Notes: generated by a model not told the origin, from the sequence alone. Shown: positions 41,605 to 50,690, counted from the stretch's first letter. The stretch is 64,000 nucleotides of DNA from Deltaproteobacteria bacterium (GCA_018433775.1 JAHDQN010000057.1:1-64000); one strand, 5' to 3'. Translations and numbers: made by a program.

Positions 41605-44340
41605 CTACTGGGAGCGGGAGTGGAAACCCGCCTGATGGTCTGCCTCGTACGCGAGCCTGAGCGAGAGGGTGAACATGTTGCCGCACTTGCTCTCCACTTC
41701 GAACCGGCAGCGTTTGAGGATCTTGATCATGGCGTGATTGTCCCTGAGGGTTTCCGATACGACGTTCTCGACCTTCCAGTGCTTTACCAGGCCGACGCTC
41801 AGCTCGGAGAGCACCTTGCCCAGGGTCTTGTTCTGCCAGGGGTCGGAGACGATCACCGCGAACTCGGCCTCGTTCTGGCGTGAGAGCTTGATGAGCCGGG
41901 CTATCCCGATGACCTTTCGCCGGGGGCCGTCGGTCATCTCCGCGATAATGGCGAACTCCTCCTCGGGGTTGATGTCGCAGAACCGCAAAGCCCGTTCCGG
42001 TGTGGCGCTGAAGGGCGAGAGAAACCGCAGCCACAGCGACTGCTGCGAGCACCCGTTCACGAACTCGGTCCACAGGTCCATGTCGCTCAGCTTCAGCAGC
42101 CGGAACCTGACGGGGTTGCCGTCGACGGTGAACGAGTGATCGGCCAGATGGCTGTCAAGGGTCTTGATCAGGGTGGTGCGCCGGCGCTGCTCGAAACGGT
42201 ACATCTCGGCCAGTACCTCTGCGGCCATCTCCGAGGTGGAGTATACCGGAATGCCTGCCTGTTCCATCTTGATGACATCGTGTATCATGAACTCCTTGCA
42301 TGCCACGCAGCAGACCACGGGTTTGCCTTGATAGTCGATCTCCTTCATCACATCGACGAACGAGGCGAGCTTCTCGCCCTGGACGATGACCATGACGCTG
42401 TGCACATCGCCGCTCTGGACGCCGGTCTCGATGAGGCCCTTCAGCTGCTCCGGGGTCATGCTGAACGAGCAGTCCACGGGATTCTGGTTGTTCAGGTAGT
42501 CGGGCAGCATGCCGGCGAGGCGCTCTTTGATGAACGACTCGAACTTGCTGAGCCTCAGGCCGCTCAGATAGAGCGTGTCGGTCGCCGCGACGCCGAGCGA
42601 GCCCGTGTAGGTGATGATCAGCACCCCGGGGCCCTTGGGAAGCGGCTGCTTGGAGAACCCGCGCGCCAGGGCGAAGAGGTGCTCGTTGTCCCGGGCCCTG
42701 ATGATGCCGCACTGCTTGAAGGCGGCGCTGTTGATTTCGTCGTTGCCCGCCAGGGACGCGGTATGGGAAGAGACGGCCTGCTTGCCCGCCTCGGTCCGGC
42801 CCGTCTTGAGCACGATCACCGGCTTGCGCTGCGAGAGCCGGGTTGCCACGTCGATGAAGCGCTTGCCGCTGGTCACGTCCTCCATGTACATGGTGATCAC
42901 GTCGATGTTCTCGTCCTCTCCCATGTATTCAAGGATATCCGTTTCGGTGATGTCCATCTTGTTGCCGATGGTGGCCACGATCCCGAAGTCGAGCACGTTG
43001 CGCAGGCCCGCGAGTATGCCGGCGGCATACACTCCGGCCTGGGCGATGAGGCCGACATTGCCCTTTCTCAGATCATCGAGGATTCCGATGGACTGGACCA
43101 TGCGGTGATGCGTGTTGATGACGCCCGAGCAGTTGGGACCCAGGAGCCGGCAGCCGTTCTCCCTGATGATCTCCCGCATGCGCGCCTGCACCTGTTTGCC
43201 GGCCTCCCCGATCTCCGCGAACCCGGCGGTCTCGACGATCACGTACCTGATACCCCTGGCGCAGCAGTCCTGGATTGCCTGCGGCACCGCCTCGGCAGGG
43301 ACGATGATGATCGCGACGTCTACCGGCTCGTCCACGTCGAGGATCGAGCGGTAAGCCTTGACCCCCATGATCGTCTCTTTCCTGGGATTGATGGGGAAGA
43401 GCCTGCCCTGAAACCCGTGATGGATCAGATTTCTGAACACGTTATACCCGAGCTTGCCCTCTGCATCGGTGGCGCCAAGGACGGCGATGCTGCCGGGATA
43501 GAAAAATCTTCTCAAGCTGCTTCGTTGCAGAGGGATTTCGCGTTTCTCTTCCCGGGAAAGATCGCGGATGAACATGCGGGCGTCGATGGCCGTGCAGCCC
43601 GACGGATAGAGAAACACCGGGTTCAGGTCGAGCTCCGTGATTTCCGGATGCCGCGTCACGAGGTCCGAGACCTTGCAGAGCAACCTCTTGAGGGCATCGA
43701 TGTCCGCACAATGCCCCCGGTAACCCTTCAGGAGGGTCGAGCCCTTTATCCCGTCGATCATCTCGGCCGCGCCGTCCTCGTCGAGCGGAAGCACCCGGAA
43801 GGTGACGTCCTTGAGAACCTCCACGAAGATCCCGCCCAGGCCGAACATGAGTATGTGTCCGAAACTGGGGTCGTGCGTGACCCCGACGATCGCCTCGATC
43901 CCGGGCTCCGCCATCTCCTGTACCGAGACACCGATCATAGTGCGGTGCCTGAATGCCTCCATGATCTCGCGAAAAGCCGTGCGCACGGCCGTGTCGTCTT
44001 TCAGACCCAGCTTGACACCGCCGCCGTCGCTCTTGTGGGTGACGTCGGGAGAGACGATCTTCATGACCACGGGATAGCCGATCTCCCTGCCGGCACGGAC
44101 GGCTGCTTCTTCCGATGTCGCGATGACGCCGCCTGTCGTGTGTATGCCGATGCCCTCGAGGATCTCCTTGCACTCGTGTTCCATCAGGCAGCTGCGGTTT
44201 TCTTGAAGCGCCTTTTCTATGATGGCCCGGGTATCCGCAGGGATACTGCTCTGAGGTGAGATGGCCGGAAAGGGACCGGGAACCTCTCCCGGCCGGGCTC
44301 CATGCTCGGTTAGTTCCGTCATGACACTGCTGTCGCTCAT
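41605..44340 (-). CDS. ADP-forming acyl-CoA synthetase fused to a GNAT acetyltransferase domain
   Basis: 911 aa from the ATG at 44340, with AGGGGG upstream. Domain order: ATP-grasp (about residues 40-255; VVMKIVSPDVTHKSDGGGVKLG), CoA-binding (about 270-400; IAVLGATDAEGKLGYNV), ligase-CoA with catalytic-His region SSHTASLAG (about 515), and C-terminal GNAT (about 735-900; RKVIGIARLIKL, FAVIVSDPWQNKTLG). In known Pat proteins the NDP-forming module precedes GNAT but with CoA-binding first and ATP-grasp last; here ATP-grasp comes first. It could make acyl-CoA, or ATP from acyl-CoA, or act as a protein acetyltransferase for Acs. The gene is convergent with acs. Confidence 0.9.
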   Translation of the reverse strand: MSDSSVMTELTEHGARPGEVPGPFPAISPQSSIPADTRAIIEKALQENRSCLMEHECKEILEGIGIHTTGGVIATSEEAAVRAGREIGYPVVMKIVSPDVTHKSDGGGVKLGLKDDTAVRTAFREIMEAFRHRTMIGVSVQEMAEPGIEAIVGVTHDPSFGHILMFGLGGIFVEVLKDVTFRVLPLDEDGAAEMIDGIKGSTLLKGYRGHCADIDALKRLLCKVSDLVTRHPEITELDLNPVFLYPSGCTAIDARMFIRDLSREEKREIPLQRSSLRRFFYPGSIAVLGATDAEGKLGYNVFRNLIHHGFQGRLFPINPRKETIMGVKAYRSILDVDEPVDVAIIIVPAEAVPQAIQDCCARGIRYVIVETAGFAEIGEAGKQVQARMREIIRENGCRLLGPNCSGVINTHHRMVQSIGILDDLRKGNVGLIAQAGVYAAGILAGLRNVLDFGIVATIGNKMDITETDILEYMGEDENIDVITMYMEDVTSGKRFIDVATRLSQRKPVIVLKTGRTEAGKQAVSSHTASLAGNDEINSAAFKQCGIIRARDNEHLFALARGFSKQPLPKGPGVLIITYTGSLGVAATDTLYLSGLRLSKFESFIKERLAGMLPDYLNNQNPVDCSFSMTPEQLKGLIETGVQSGDVHSVMVIVQGEKLASFVDVMKEIDYQGKPVVCCVACKEFMIHDVIKMEQAGIPVYSTSEMAAEVLAEMYRFEQRRRTTLIKTLDSHLADHSFTVDGNPVRFRLLKLSDMDLWTEFVNGCSQQSLWLRFLSPFSATPERALRFCDINPEEEFAIIAEMTDGPRRKVIGIARLIKLSRQNEAEFAVIVSDPWQNKTLGKVLSELSVGLVKHWKVENVVSETLRDNHAMIKILKRCRFEVESKCGNMFTLSLRLAYEADHQAGFHSRSQ

Positions 44341-44675
44341 ATATTTTACCCCCTGCCGCAACTCTCCTGTGGTTATCGCGCAATTGTATTCCAAGGAATT
44401 GGTCAGTTATCAGCATTATCACGGACCGTACATGGCCGATATCGGGCAATTGCTCTTTATATTGTCGAATGATGTGATAATGCTGACGGTGACTAGCTGT
44501 CAGAAGCCCGTGGCGGGAATGACGGACGATGACCTACACTATCGGAGGGAAGGGGGACACAAGCATTCTTGTCCGGCTTTGTGGACCGGGCGGTGTTTCT
44601 CAGGAAGGACGGCGCCCGGAAAAAATGTACGGTGCGGAATGCTTCCTTTGATGGATCCTGTGATAGATCCTGCGC
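44341..44675. other. Intergenic region, no gene
   Basis: About 335 bp. No frame with a ribosome site. It leads into the REP/MITE-like element at 44676. Confidence 0.5.
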
Positions 44676-44808
44676 TAGTACTACAGTGGCGGAGTTGGGT
44701 ACAAGATTGGGATCAGAATCGGGGTCAGGTCCCAACATATGACACCGTGACACCGGGAATGTCATATGTTGAGACCTGACCCCATGACTGATTACCACTG
44801 TAGTACTA
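44676..44808. repeat. REP/MITE-like palindromic element
   Basis: Terminal inverted repeats TAGTACTACAGTGG (44676-44689) and CCACTGTAGTACTA (44795-44808) enclose an inner inverted repeat GGGGTCAGGTC ... GACCTGACCCC (44721-44731 / 44773-44783), extended by CAACATATGAC / GTCATATGTTG. The GGGGTCAGGTC core is known to me from REP-type repeats of related genomes, usually spread by REP-associated tyrosine transposases. The right end supplies the stop codon (CTA = TAG on minus) of the response regulator. Confidence 0.8.
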
Positions 44809-45441
44809 TGAGTCGATGAGCCGGTGGTTCATGGCATAGAAGGTCAACTCCGCGTTCTTCTTCATGCCCATCTTGTTCATTACGCGGATCCGGTAGGTGC
44901 TGATGGTCTTGACGCTCAGGCACAGCTCGCGGGCGATCTCGCCGACCGACTTCCCGGAGGCCAGCATCAGCATGACCTGATACTCGCGGGTCGAGAGCTT
45001 TTCATGCCGGTGCTTGTCCGCCTTGCTGTCGAGCGCAACGGCCAGCTTTTCCGCGAGCGAGGCGGTCACGTACTTTCCGCCGCGGGATACCTTCCGGATG
45101 GCGCCGATCAGCTCATGGGCGGCGCTGGCCTTGGTGAGATATCCCGATGCCCCGGCCCTGAGCGCCCGCACGGCATACTGCTCTTCCGGGTGCATGCTCA
45201 GGATGAGCACGGGGAGCTTGGGCTTGGACTTCAGGATGTCCTCGAGGACCTCGAGCCCGCCCCTGCCGGGCATGGAGATGTCGAGCAGCACCATGTCGAA
45301 GCTGCCGAGAAGGGCCTTCTCCAGGGTCTCCTTCCCGTCTTCTGCCTCGCCTTCCACCACGATGTCGCTCTGTGCCGAAAGGATCTGTTTCACCCCTTCA
45401 CGGACAACGGTGTGGTCGTCGGCGACAAGGATGCGTATCAT
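44806..45441 (-). CDS. NarL/FixJ-type response regulator
   Basis: 211 aa from the ATG at 45441. Receiver domain residues 1-120: IRILVADDHTVVREGV with the acidic pair, phospho-acceptor Asp in FDMVLLDISMPGRGG (about 55), conserved Lys in SGYLTKAS (about 105). LuxR-type helix-turn-helix about 150-205: LSTREYQVMLMLASGKSVGE, LCLSVKTISTYRIRVMNKM. The start overlaps the stop of the kinase gene by 4 bp (ATGA), so the two are translationally coupled. The last codons lie in a REP/MITE-like element. Target genes are not evident. Confidence 0.93.
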   Translation of the reverse strand: MIRILVADDHTVVREGVKQILSAQSDIVVEGEAEDGKETLEKALLGSFDMVLLDISMPGRGGLEVLEDILKSKPKLPVLILSMHPEEQYAVRALRAGASGYLTKASAAHELIGAIRKVSRGGKYVTASLAEKLAVALDSKADKHRHEKLSTREYQVMLMLASGKSVGEIARELCLSVKTISTYRIRVMNKMGMKKNAELTFYAMNHRLIDS

Positions 45442-46586
45442 GCTTGGGAAACCTCCCCGCGGATGGGAATCTGGATGCTCACCGTCGTTCCCTGCCTGCT
45501 TTTTCCGGTTATCCGCATGCAACCGTTCCACAGGCCGACACGCTCACGAATGCCGATGATCCCGAACGAGCGGGGATCCTCGGCCTGCTTGCGGGTGATG
45601 CCCTTGCCGTTGTCCGTCACCTCCAGGTTCAGCACTCCTCCCTCCTGCGTCAGGCGGGCCCAGACCGCGGTTGCCCGGGAATGACGCGCCACGTTGGTGA
45701 GCGTTTCCTGAAAGATGCGGAACACGGCGGTTGCCAGGTCCTTTTCGATGCATTCGTCCCGGCAGTCCACATACACGTGGCAATCGATCCCGGAGCGGTT
45801 CTGGAACTCTTCGGCCTGCCACTCGATGGCGGCGGTCAGACCGAGGTCGTCGAGCATGATCGGCCTGAGCTCCGTGATGATCCGATGGACGCTGTCGATG
45901 GTGGCATCCACGAGCTGCTCCATCCGGTGCGTCTTCTCCACCAGGTGCGAGAAGTCGGCGGGGAGCTGGTCGCCGAGCCAGGCGACATCCATCTGCAGTG
46001 CAGTGAGCGACTGCCCCAGCTCATCGTGGATCTCCCGCGCGATGCGGGCGCACTCCTTCTCGCGGGCTGACTGGAGATGGGCGGAGAGCTCTCTCAGCTG
46101 CTTGTGCGAGCGTTTGAGATCTTCCTCGGCCCGCCGCTTGTCAGTGATGTCTTCATAGGTGATGACAATCCGCCGCTGTGTGAGCCGGTCTCCGATCCGG
46201 GCGGCCCGCATCCGGCAGAGGATATCCCTCCCGTCCTTGTGCCGGCAGGGGAACTCGTTGACAAAGGTGCGCTGGCGCTTGAGAGTGGAGTAGAAGTATC
46301 TGGCGATCTCCTCCGACTCTTCCCGGTTGCGGTAGAGCTGGGTGACGCTCTTGCCGATAAGATCTTCCCTGTCCCAGCCGAAGGTCTGCTTGATGGCGTT
46401 GTTCGCGAAGATGATCCGGCGGTTGTGCAGCCCCACGATCGCCTGCGGGACGGCATCGAGGATGGACGATTCCAGTGCGACCAGCTCCAGGAGCCGTTCT
46501 CTTGTCACCTCCCGACCCATGAGTTCCAGAGAATCGCCGAGAGCATCCAGCCTTTCGTTGAAGATCATAGACGCAACTTTTTCCAT
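45438..46586 (-). CDS. PAS-containing histidine kinase, partner of the response regulator
   Basis: 382 aa from the ATG at 46586; an upstream TTG start at 46655 has no ribosome site, and an ATG at 46568 is possible. PAS domain about residues 25-150 (DAVPQAIVGLHNRRIIFAN, then ITYEDITDK), coiled coil, then a HisKA_3 box with the phosphorylated His in CARIAREIHDELGQSL (about 190), and ATPase with NVARHSRATAV, DNGKGI and FGIIGIRERVGLW. No membrane segment. Ends in the ATGA overlap. Confidence 0.92.
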   Translation of the reverse strand: MEKVASMIFNERLDALGDSLELMGREVTRERLLELVALESSILDAVPQAIVGLHNRRIIFANNAIKQTFGWDREDLIGKSVTQLYRNREESEEIARYFYSTLKRQRTFVNEFPCRHKDGRDILCRMRAARIGDRLTQRRIVITYEDITDKRRAEEDLKRSHKQLRELSAHLQSAREKECARIAREIHDELGQSLTALQMDVAWLGDQLPADFSHLVEKTHRMEQLVDATIDSVHRIITELRPIMLDDLGLTAAIEWQAEEFQNRSGIDCHVYVDCRDECIEKDLATAVFRIFQETLTNVARHSRATAVWARLTQEGGVLNLEVTDNGKGITRKQAEDPRSFGIIGIRERVGLWNGCMRITGKSRQGTTVSIQIPIRGEVSQA

Positions 46587-46975
46587 TCCCTGTCCCGTCG
46601 ACCCCGGCTTTGTTATCAGGCACGTAATGCGTTGAATGAACCGTTTTTCCGACAACGTGGATCTTTTGTATGAGTATATGACAAAGGCCCTGTCCGGTCA
46701 AGAAGAATGAAGGCGATGATGGGAAAAATACACAGGAATTCCGGAACAACCCGGCCCTCTCGCAAGGGGTTTATTCAAAAGGATATTCCAGCCACCTCGA
46801 GACCGTAAAACCGGATCGCCGTACGCATTTTTCCCTGAGGAACGTGCATGTCCTCCCTGCCGGCTGCGCTGTGCTGGCAGGTGCAGACCCTTGAAGGCCG
46901 ACGCGAAAAGACCACTGTCCGTTCGGGTTTTTTCAGCCCCTGCCCGGCACGGGGGGAAAGAGGCTCGCTGCGGTC
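46587..46975. other. Intergenic region, no gene
   Basis: About 390 bp between the kinase start and the end of nadA. It contains a GC-rich stretch with a TTTTTT run near 46928-46934 that could end transcription from the nadA operon or read the other way, but no stem is clean enough to list. Confidence 0.4.
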
Positions 46976-47893
46976 CTACGAGCGGTACTCAAGCATCCTG
47001 CGAATGCACTTCTTCGCACGGAAGAGTGTCTCCCGGTCGAGGGTGACGGGGTGGAGCATCTCTTTGAGGGAGAAACGGATCTTCTCCAGGGTGACGAGCT
47101 TCATGTTCGGGCACAGGGCTTCCTCCGATGCAGGATGAAAGCGCTTTGCGGGGTTTTCTGCGCGCAGCCGGTGGAGTATTCCGGGCTCGGTTGCAACGAT
47201 GAACTCCCCGGCACTCATATTGTGTGCATAGAGGCACATGATCTCGGTTGAGACAACCTCGTCGGCGAGTTCTCTTACCTCGGCGCTGCACTCAGGATGA
47301 GCCAGGACCACGGCCTGTGGATGACGCTCCTTCTGCATGAGGATGTCCTCGGGAGTGATCCGGGCATGGGCCGGGCAGAAACCCTGCCAGGCCACGATAT
47401 CGCAGCCCGTGGAGTCGGCTGCATAACCGGCGAGATGCATGTCGGGCACGAATACCACCCTCCCGCCCGTTGATGCGATATCTCTGACCATACTCAGGGC
47501 GTTTGCCGAGGTGCAGCAGAGGTCGCACTCCGCCTTGACGGCGGCTGAGGTGTTCACGTAGCAGAGAAAGGTGTGACCCGGGTACTGCCTGCGCAGCTCC
47601 TGCACGTCGCTGGCAGTGATCATGTCCGCCATGGGGCACCCTGCATCGAGGTCGGGCAGGAGCACGGTCTTGCCCGGAGAGAGGATCTTGGCGGTCTCGG
47701 CCATGAAATGCACGCCGCAGAAGAGGATCGTCTTCGCGTCGGTGGTGGCCGCCTCGATGCTCAGGCCCAGGGAATCCCCCACGAAATCCGCGATGTCCTG
47801 GACCTCGGGGATCTGGTAGTTGTGGGCGAGGATGACCGCATTCCTCTGTTTCTTGAGCCGGACGATCTCGCTGACGAGGCTGCTCTGGCTCAT
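46976..47893 (-). CDS. nadA: Quinolinate synthase A
   Basis: 305 aa, the short class. VILAHNYQIPEVQDIADFVGD (about 19-39) is diagnostic; also PDLDAGCPMADM, the cluster-ligand region FLCYVNTSAAVKAECDLCC, HPECSAEV, HNMSAGEFIVATEPG and EALCPNMKLVTLEKI. It condenses iminoaspartate with dihydroxyacetone phosphate to quinolinate in NAD synthesis and needs a [4Fe-4S] cluster. Its start overlaps the NifU-like gene stop by 4 bp, so it is translated from the Fe-S assembly operon. Confidence 0.96.
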   Translation of the reverse strand: MSQSSLVSEIVRLKKQRNAVILAHNYQIPEVQDIADFVGDSLGLSIEAATTDAKTILFCGVHFMAETAKILSPGKTVLLPDLDAGCPMADMITASDVQELRRQYPGHTFLCYVNTSAAVKAECDLCCTSANALSMVRDIASTGGRVVFVPDMHLAGYAADSTGCDIVAWQGFCPAHARITPEDILMQKERHPQAVVLAHPECSAEVRELADEVVSTEIMCLYAHNMSAGEFIVATEPGILHRLRAENPAKRFHPASEEALCPNMKLVTLEKIRFSLKEMLHPVTLDRETLFRAKKCIRRMLEYRS

Positions 47894-48279
47894 GGTTTGC
47901 CCTGCCTCCTGCGGAAGTCGTCGATGGCGGAGCGAAGCGCCTCCTCTGCCAGCACCGAGCAGTGCATCTTGACCGGAGGGAGGCCGCCCAGGGCCTCAGC
48001 CACGGCACGGTTGCTCACGGCAAGGGCCTCGTCGATGGTTTTATTCTTCACCAGCTCGGTGACCATGGAGCTCGTGGCGATGGCCGCGCCGCAGCCGAAG
48101 GTACGGAATCTGATGTCTTTGATGACCTCGTCTTCGATCCGGATGCTGATCTCCATGATATCTCCGCACACCGGGTTGCCGGCCGTGCCGATGCCGCTGG
48201 GATTCTCCAGCTCGCCCGCGTTCCTGGGGTTTCTGAAATGGTCCATGACCTTCTCGTTGTATGGGCCGGTCTGTCTCAT
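47890..48279 (-). CDS. NifU/IscU-type Fe-S scaffold protein
   Basis: 129 aa; ATG at 48279 with AAAGGAG upstream (longer frame to 48867 is a shadow of the cysteine desulfurase gene). NPVCGDIMEI (Cys about 38), RFRTFGCGAAIATSSM (Cys about 63) and KMHCSVLAEEALR (Cys about 107) give the three scaffold cysteines. This is the IscU-like N-terminal domain only. It overlaps NifS and nadA by 4 bp each. Confidence 0.94.
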   Translation of the reverse strand: MRQTGPYNEKVMDHFRNPRNAGELENPSGIGTAGNPVCGDIMEISIRIEDEVIKDIRFRTFGCGAAIATSSMVTELVKNKTIDEALAVSNRAVAEALGGLPPVKMHCSVLAEEALRSAIDDFRRRQGKP

Positions 48280-49454
48280 GATATAGCTCCTTTCCTTGCA
48301 AGCGGCGACATTGCGCGCAGCCGGTGGACGATGCCGGGCATCACCCGAAGCACCCGTTCGATATCTTCCCTTGTCGTGTCCCTTCCCAGAGTGAATCTGA
48401 GCGAGCCGTGAGCGAGCTCTACGGGAACCCCGATTGCCGAGAGCACGTGCGAGGGCTCCAGGCTGGACGAGGTGCACGCAGATCCGGTCGACACGGCAAT
48501 GCCCTCCATGTCGAGGCTCAGCAGAAGGCCCTCTCCCTCCACGAAGGCAAACGAGAGGTTGGCGTTGTTCGGGAGCCTGCGGATGGGATGCCCGTTGATG
48601 CGGGTATCGTTGATTTCGGCGAGCAGGCCCTCCATGAGGCGGTCCCTCAAGGCCGACTGGCGGCTCGACTCGGCGTGCATCTCGGTGCCGGCGAGATCGA
48701 CCGCGCGGCCGAAGCCCACGATACCCGGAACATTCAGGGTGGATGCCCTGCGCCTTTTTTCCTGGTCCCCGCCGTGGAGCAGGGGGGTGATCTTCGTGCC
48801 CGTGCGGATGTAAGCCAGCCCGACGCCCTTTGGGCCGTGGAGCTTGTGGGCTGAGGCGCTTAAGCAATCGACCTTGAGCTCGTCCACATCGATCGGGACA
48901 TGTCCGAAGGTCTGGACCGCATCGGTGTGAAAGGCCACCCCGTGCTCGCGGGCGATCGAGCCGATCTCGGCGACGGGCTCGATGGTGCCGATCTCGTTAT
49001 TTCCGTGCATGACCGTGATCAGGATGGTCTTATTTGTGATGGCCTTCTTCACGTCGTCAGGGTTTACCAGGCCGTTTGAGTCCACCGGGAGAAAACTCAC
49101 CGAAAACCCCTGTTTCCGGAGAAAGCCGCAGGTCTCGAGCACGGCATGGTGCTCGATGGAAGAGGTGATGATGTGGTTACCCCGGTCTTTTCGTGAAAGG
49201 GCGATGCCCTTGATGATAAAATTATCGCTCTCGGTGCCGCCGCTGGTGAAGACGATTTCTTCCGGCCGGGCATTCATGAAAGATGCGATCCGCCCTCGCG
49301 CCGTCTCTACGGCGGTCTTTGCTTCCCGCCCGAAGGAATGGAGGCTCGATGCGTTGCCGTAGGTGCCTTCCAGATAGGGGAGCATGGCCTGGACCACCTC
49401 GGGTGCCGTCGGCGTGGTTGCTGCGTGATCGAGATAGATTGGTTTCATATTCAT
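48276..49454 (-). CDS. Cysteine desulfurase NifS/IscS
   Basis: 392 aa; ATG at 49454 with GAAGGGA upstream. PLP enzyme: IYLDHAATTP at the N-terminus, FHTDAVQTFGH (about 175), the PLP Lys in SASAHKLHGPKGVG (about 203), and the sulfur-carrying Cys in STGSACTSSSLEPSH (about 325). Supplies sulfur to the scaffold encoded next. The stop overlaps the scaffold start by 4 bp. Confidence 0.95.
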   Translation of the reverse strand: MNMKPIYLDHAATTPTAPEVVQAMLPYLEGTYGNASSLHSFGREAKTAVETARGRIASFMNARPEEIVFTSGGTESDNFIIKGIALSRKDRGNHIITSSIEHHAVLETCGFLRKQGFSVSFLPVDSNGLVNPDDVKKAITNKTILITVMHGNNEIGTIEPVAEIGSIAREHGVAFHTDAVQTFGHVPIDVDELKVDCLSASAHKLHGPKGVGLAYIRTGTKITPLLHGGDQEKRRRASTLNVPGIVGFGRAVDLAGTEMHAESSRQSALRDRLMEGLLAEINDTRINGHPIRRLPNNANLSFAFVEGEGLLLSLDMEGIAVSTGSACTSSSLEPSHVLSAIGVPVELAHGSLRFTLGRDTTREDIERVLRVMPGIVHRLRAMSPLARKGAIS

Positions 49455-49469
49455 ATGCGTCACTTCCCT

Positions 49470-49910
49470 TCAGATATGATACTCCGGTGCGCTGTCAGCC
49501 TTTTCCCGTGTCTTTGCGAGGAGATCTCCGAGACTGATGGACTCGAGCGTACGCGAGATCTGCCCGCTCACGATCGACCAGACGTCGCGGCTCGCACAGG
49601 TTCGGGCGCGGGAGCACGACAACGAGTTGTCGACGCAGTCCACCAGGGAGATTCCGCCCTCGAGGACGTGCACGATGTCTTTGAGGGTGATTTCCTCCGG
49701 GGGTCTGGCGAGCGAATATCCGCCGTGCGCGCCCCTGACGGACTGCACGAGCCCGGCCGTTCTCAGGGGAATGATGATGAGGCTCAAGTATTTCTCCGAG
49801 ATATCCTCGTTCCTGGCGATATCCTTGAGCAGGACCTGGCCTTTCCCGTAATTTCCGGCCAGCTCGAGCATCAGCCGTACACCGTATCGCGATCGGGTCG
49901 TTATTTTCAT
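49470..49910 (-). CDS. Rrf2-family (IscR-like) Fe-S regulator
   Basis: 146 aa from the ATG at 49910 with GAGGGA upstream. Winged helix (residues 1-85): ITTRSRYGVRLMLELA, LLKDIARNEDISEKYL, LVQSVRGAHGGYSLARP. Three cysteines spaced C-x6-C-x5-C (CVDNSLSCSRARTC, about 92-105) match the [2Fe-2S] ligands of IscR-type regulators. It is first in the nifS-nifU-nadA operon, 15 bp from nifS, so probably senses cluster supply and feeds back on this operon. Confidence 0.92.
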   Translation of the reverse strand: MKITTRSRYGVRLMLELAGNYGKGQVLLKDIARNEDISEKYLSLIIIPLRTAGLVQSVRGAHGGYSLARPPEEITLKDIVHVLEGGISLVDCVDNSLSCSRARTCASRDVWSIVSGQISRTLESISLGDLLAKTREKADSAPEYHI

Positions 49911-49937
49911 TGATCTTTCCCTCAAATACTATTAAGA

Positions 49938-49948
49938 CTATCGAATAG
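49938..49948. promoter_or_regulatory. Possible Rrf2 operator
   Basis: CTAT-CGA-ATAG, a short palindrome 28 bp upstream of the Rrf2 start codon in AT-rich DNA where the promoter is expected. Placement, not a known consensus, is the argument. Confidence 0.3.
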
Positions 49949-50191
49949 CTAGTAAATAAGATCGTTCAACACAGGTGTCAAGAAAATTCTCCAAAAAGGG
50001 TCTTGCCCGGGGTCGGGGGCCTTATCAGGGATCAGGGCCTTGCCCCGCATCGGATGCCCCGAACTTGCGGGCGTTCCGGGAGAGGGCATGGGTTTTTTCA
50101 CGACCTGCGGATGCAGAAGGTGTCCATGCCCGCGAACAGGGACGGGTAGAGACTCAGGAAGGTCAGAGGACGAGAAAGGAAGGGAAGGATA

Positions 50192-50674
50192 ATGCAGCAA
50201 AGCGATACATCACGACAGGACGATATGTCTCTCGTACCGGCAGGCACGGTGGTCTCCGTCAACACCAGCCCCGGAAAGGGGCAGAAAAAACGCAGCGCCG
50301 GCAGGTGCCTGCTGAGAGAGAACTACGGAATCGAGGGAGACGGGCATGCCGGCACGGATTTCCGGCAGGTGAGCCTTCTCGCGCAGGAGAGCATCGAGAA
50401 GATCAGGGCAAAGGGGATCGATGTGGGTCCCGGAGACTTTGCCGAGAATCTCACCACTCAGGGTCTCACTCTCCATGAGCTGGGCATCGGGACACGGCTC
50501 AGGGCGGGGCAATCGGTTCTTCTCGAGATCACCCGGATCGGGAAGGTGTGCCACGACCGGTGCGCGATATTCCGCGCGGTGGGTGACTGTGTCATGCCCA
50601 GGGAGGGGGTTTTTGCCAGGGTTCTCGTCGGGGGCGAGCTCCTGGAGGGAGACGGGATCGAGGTGGTGCCTTGA
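50192..50674 (+). CDS. MOSC-domain protein
   Basis: 160 aa, AAGGGAAGGA upstream. A MOSC domain (about residues 15-160) is shown by VVSVNTSPGKGQKK, YGIEGDGHAG (about 50), FAENLTTQGL (about 84) and the conserved Cys in GKVCHDRCAIF (about 120). MOSC proteins handle molybdenum cofactor or sulfur-bound substrates. Stand-alone members of this size often sit near moa/mob genes; none is near here. Confidence 0.88.
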   Translation: MQQSDTSRQDDMSLVPAGTVVSVNTSPGKGQKKRSAGRCLLRENYGIEGDGHAGTDFRQVSLLAQESIEKIRAKGIDVGPGDFAENLTTQGLTLHELGIGTRLRAGQSVLLEITRIGKVCHDRCAIFRAVGDCVMPREGVFARVLVGGELLEGDGIEVVP

Positions 50675-50690
50675 ATCCTTTTTCTCAAGC

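Noticed and set aside
16113-42246. Further GTATAC hexamers inside genes (for example near 16113, 17618, 27155, 28165, 37161)
   Set aside because: They lack the extended 21-bp palindrome and lie within coding DNA, so they are chance hits.
42136-44259. A 707-codon open frame on the plus strand opposite the ADP-forming synthetase
   Set aside because: It is the antisense shadow of a clear synthetase-GNAT gene in GC-rich DNA. Its product is rich in D, H, V and R without family motifs.
47890-48867. A 325-codon frame ending in the NifU-like protein
   Set aside because: The part before 48279 is a shadow of nifS; the ribosome site and family N-terminus fix the real start at 48279.
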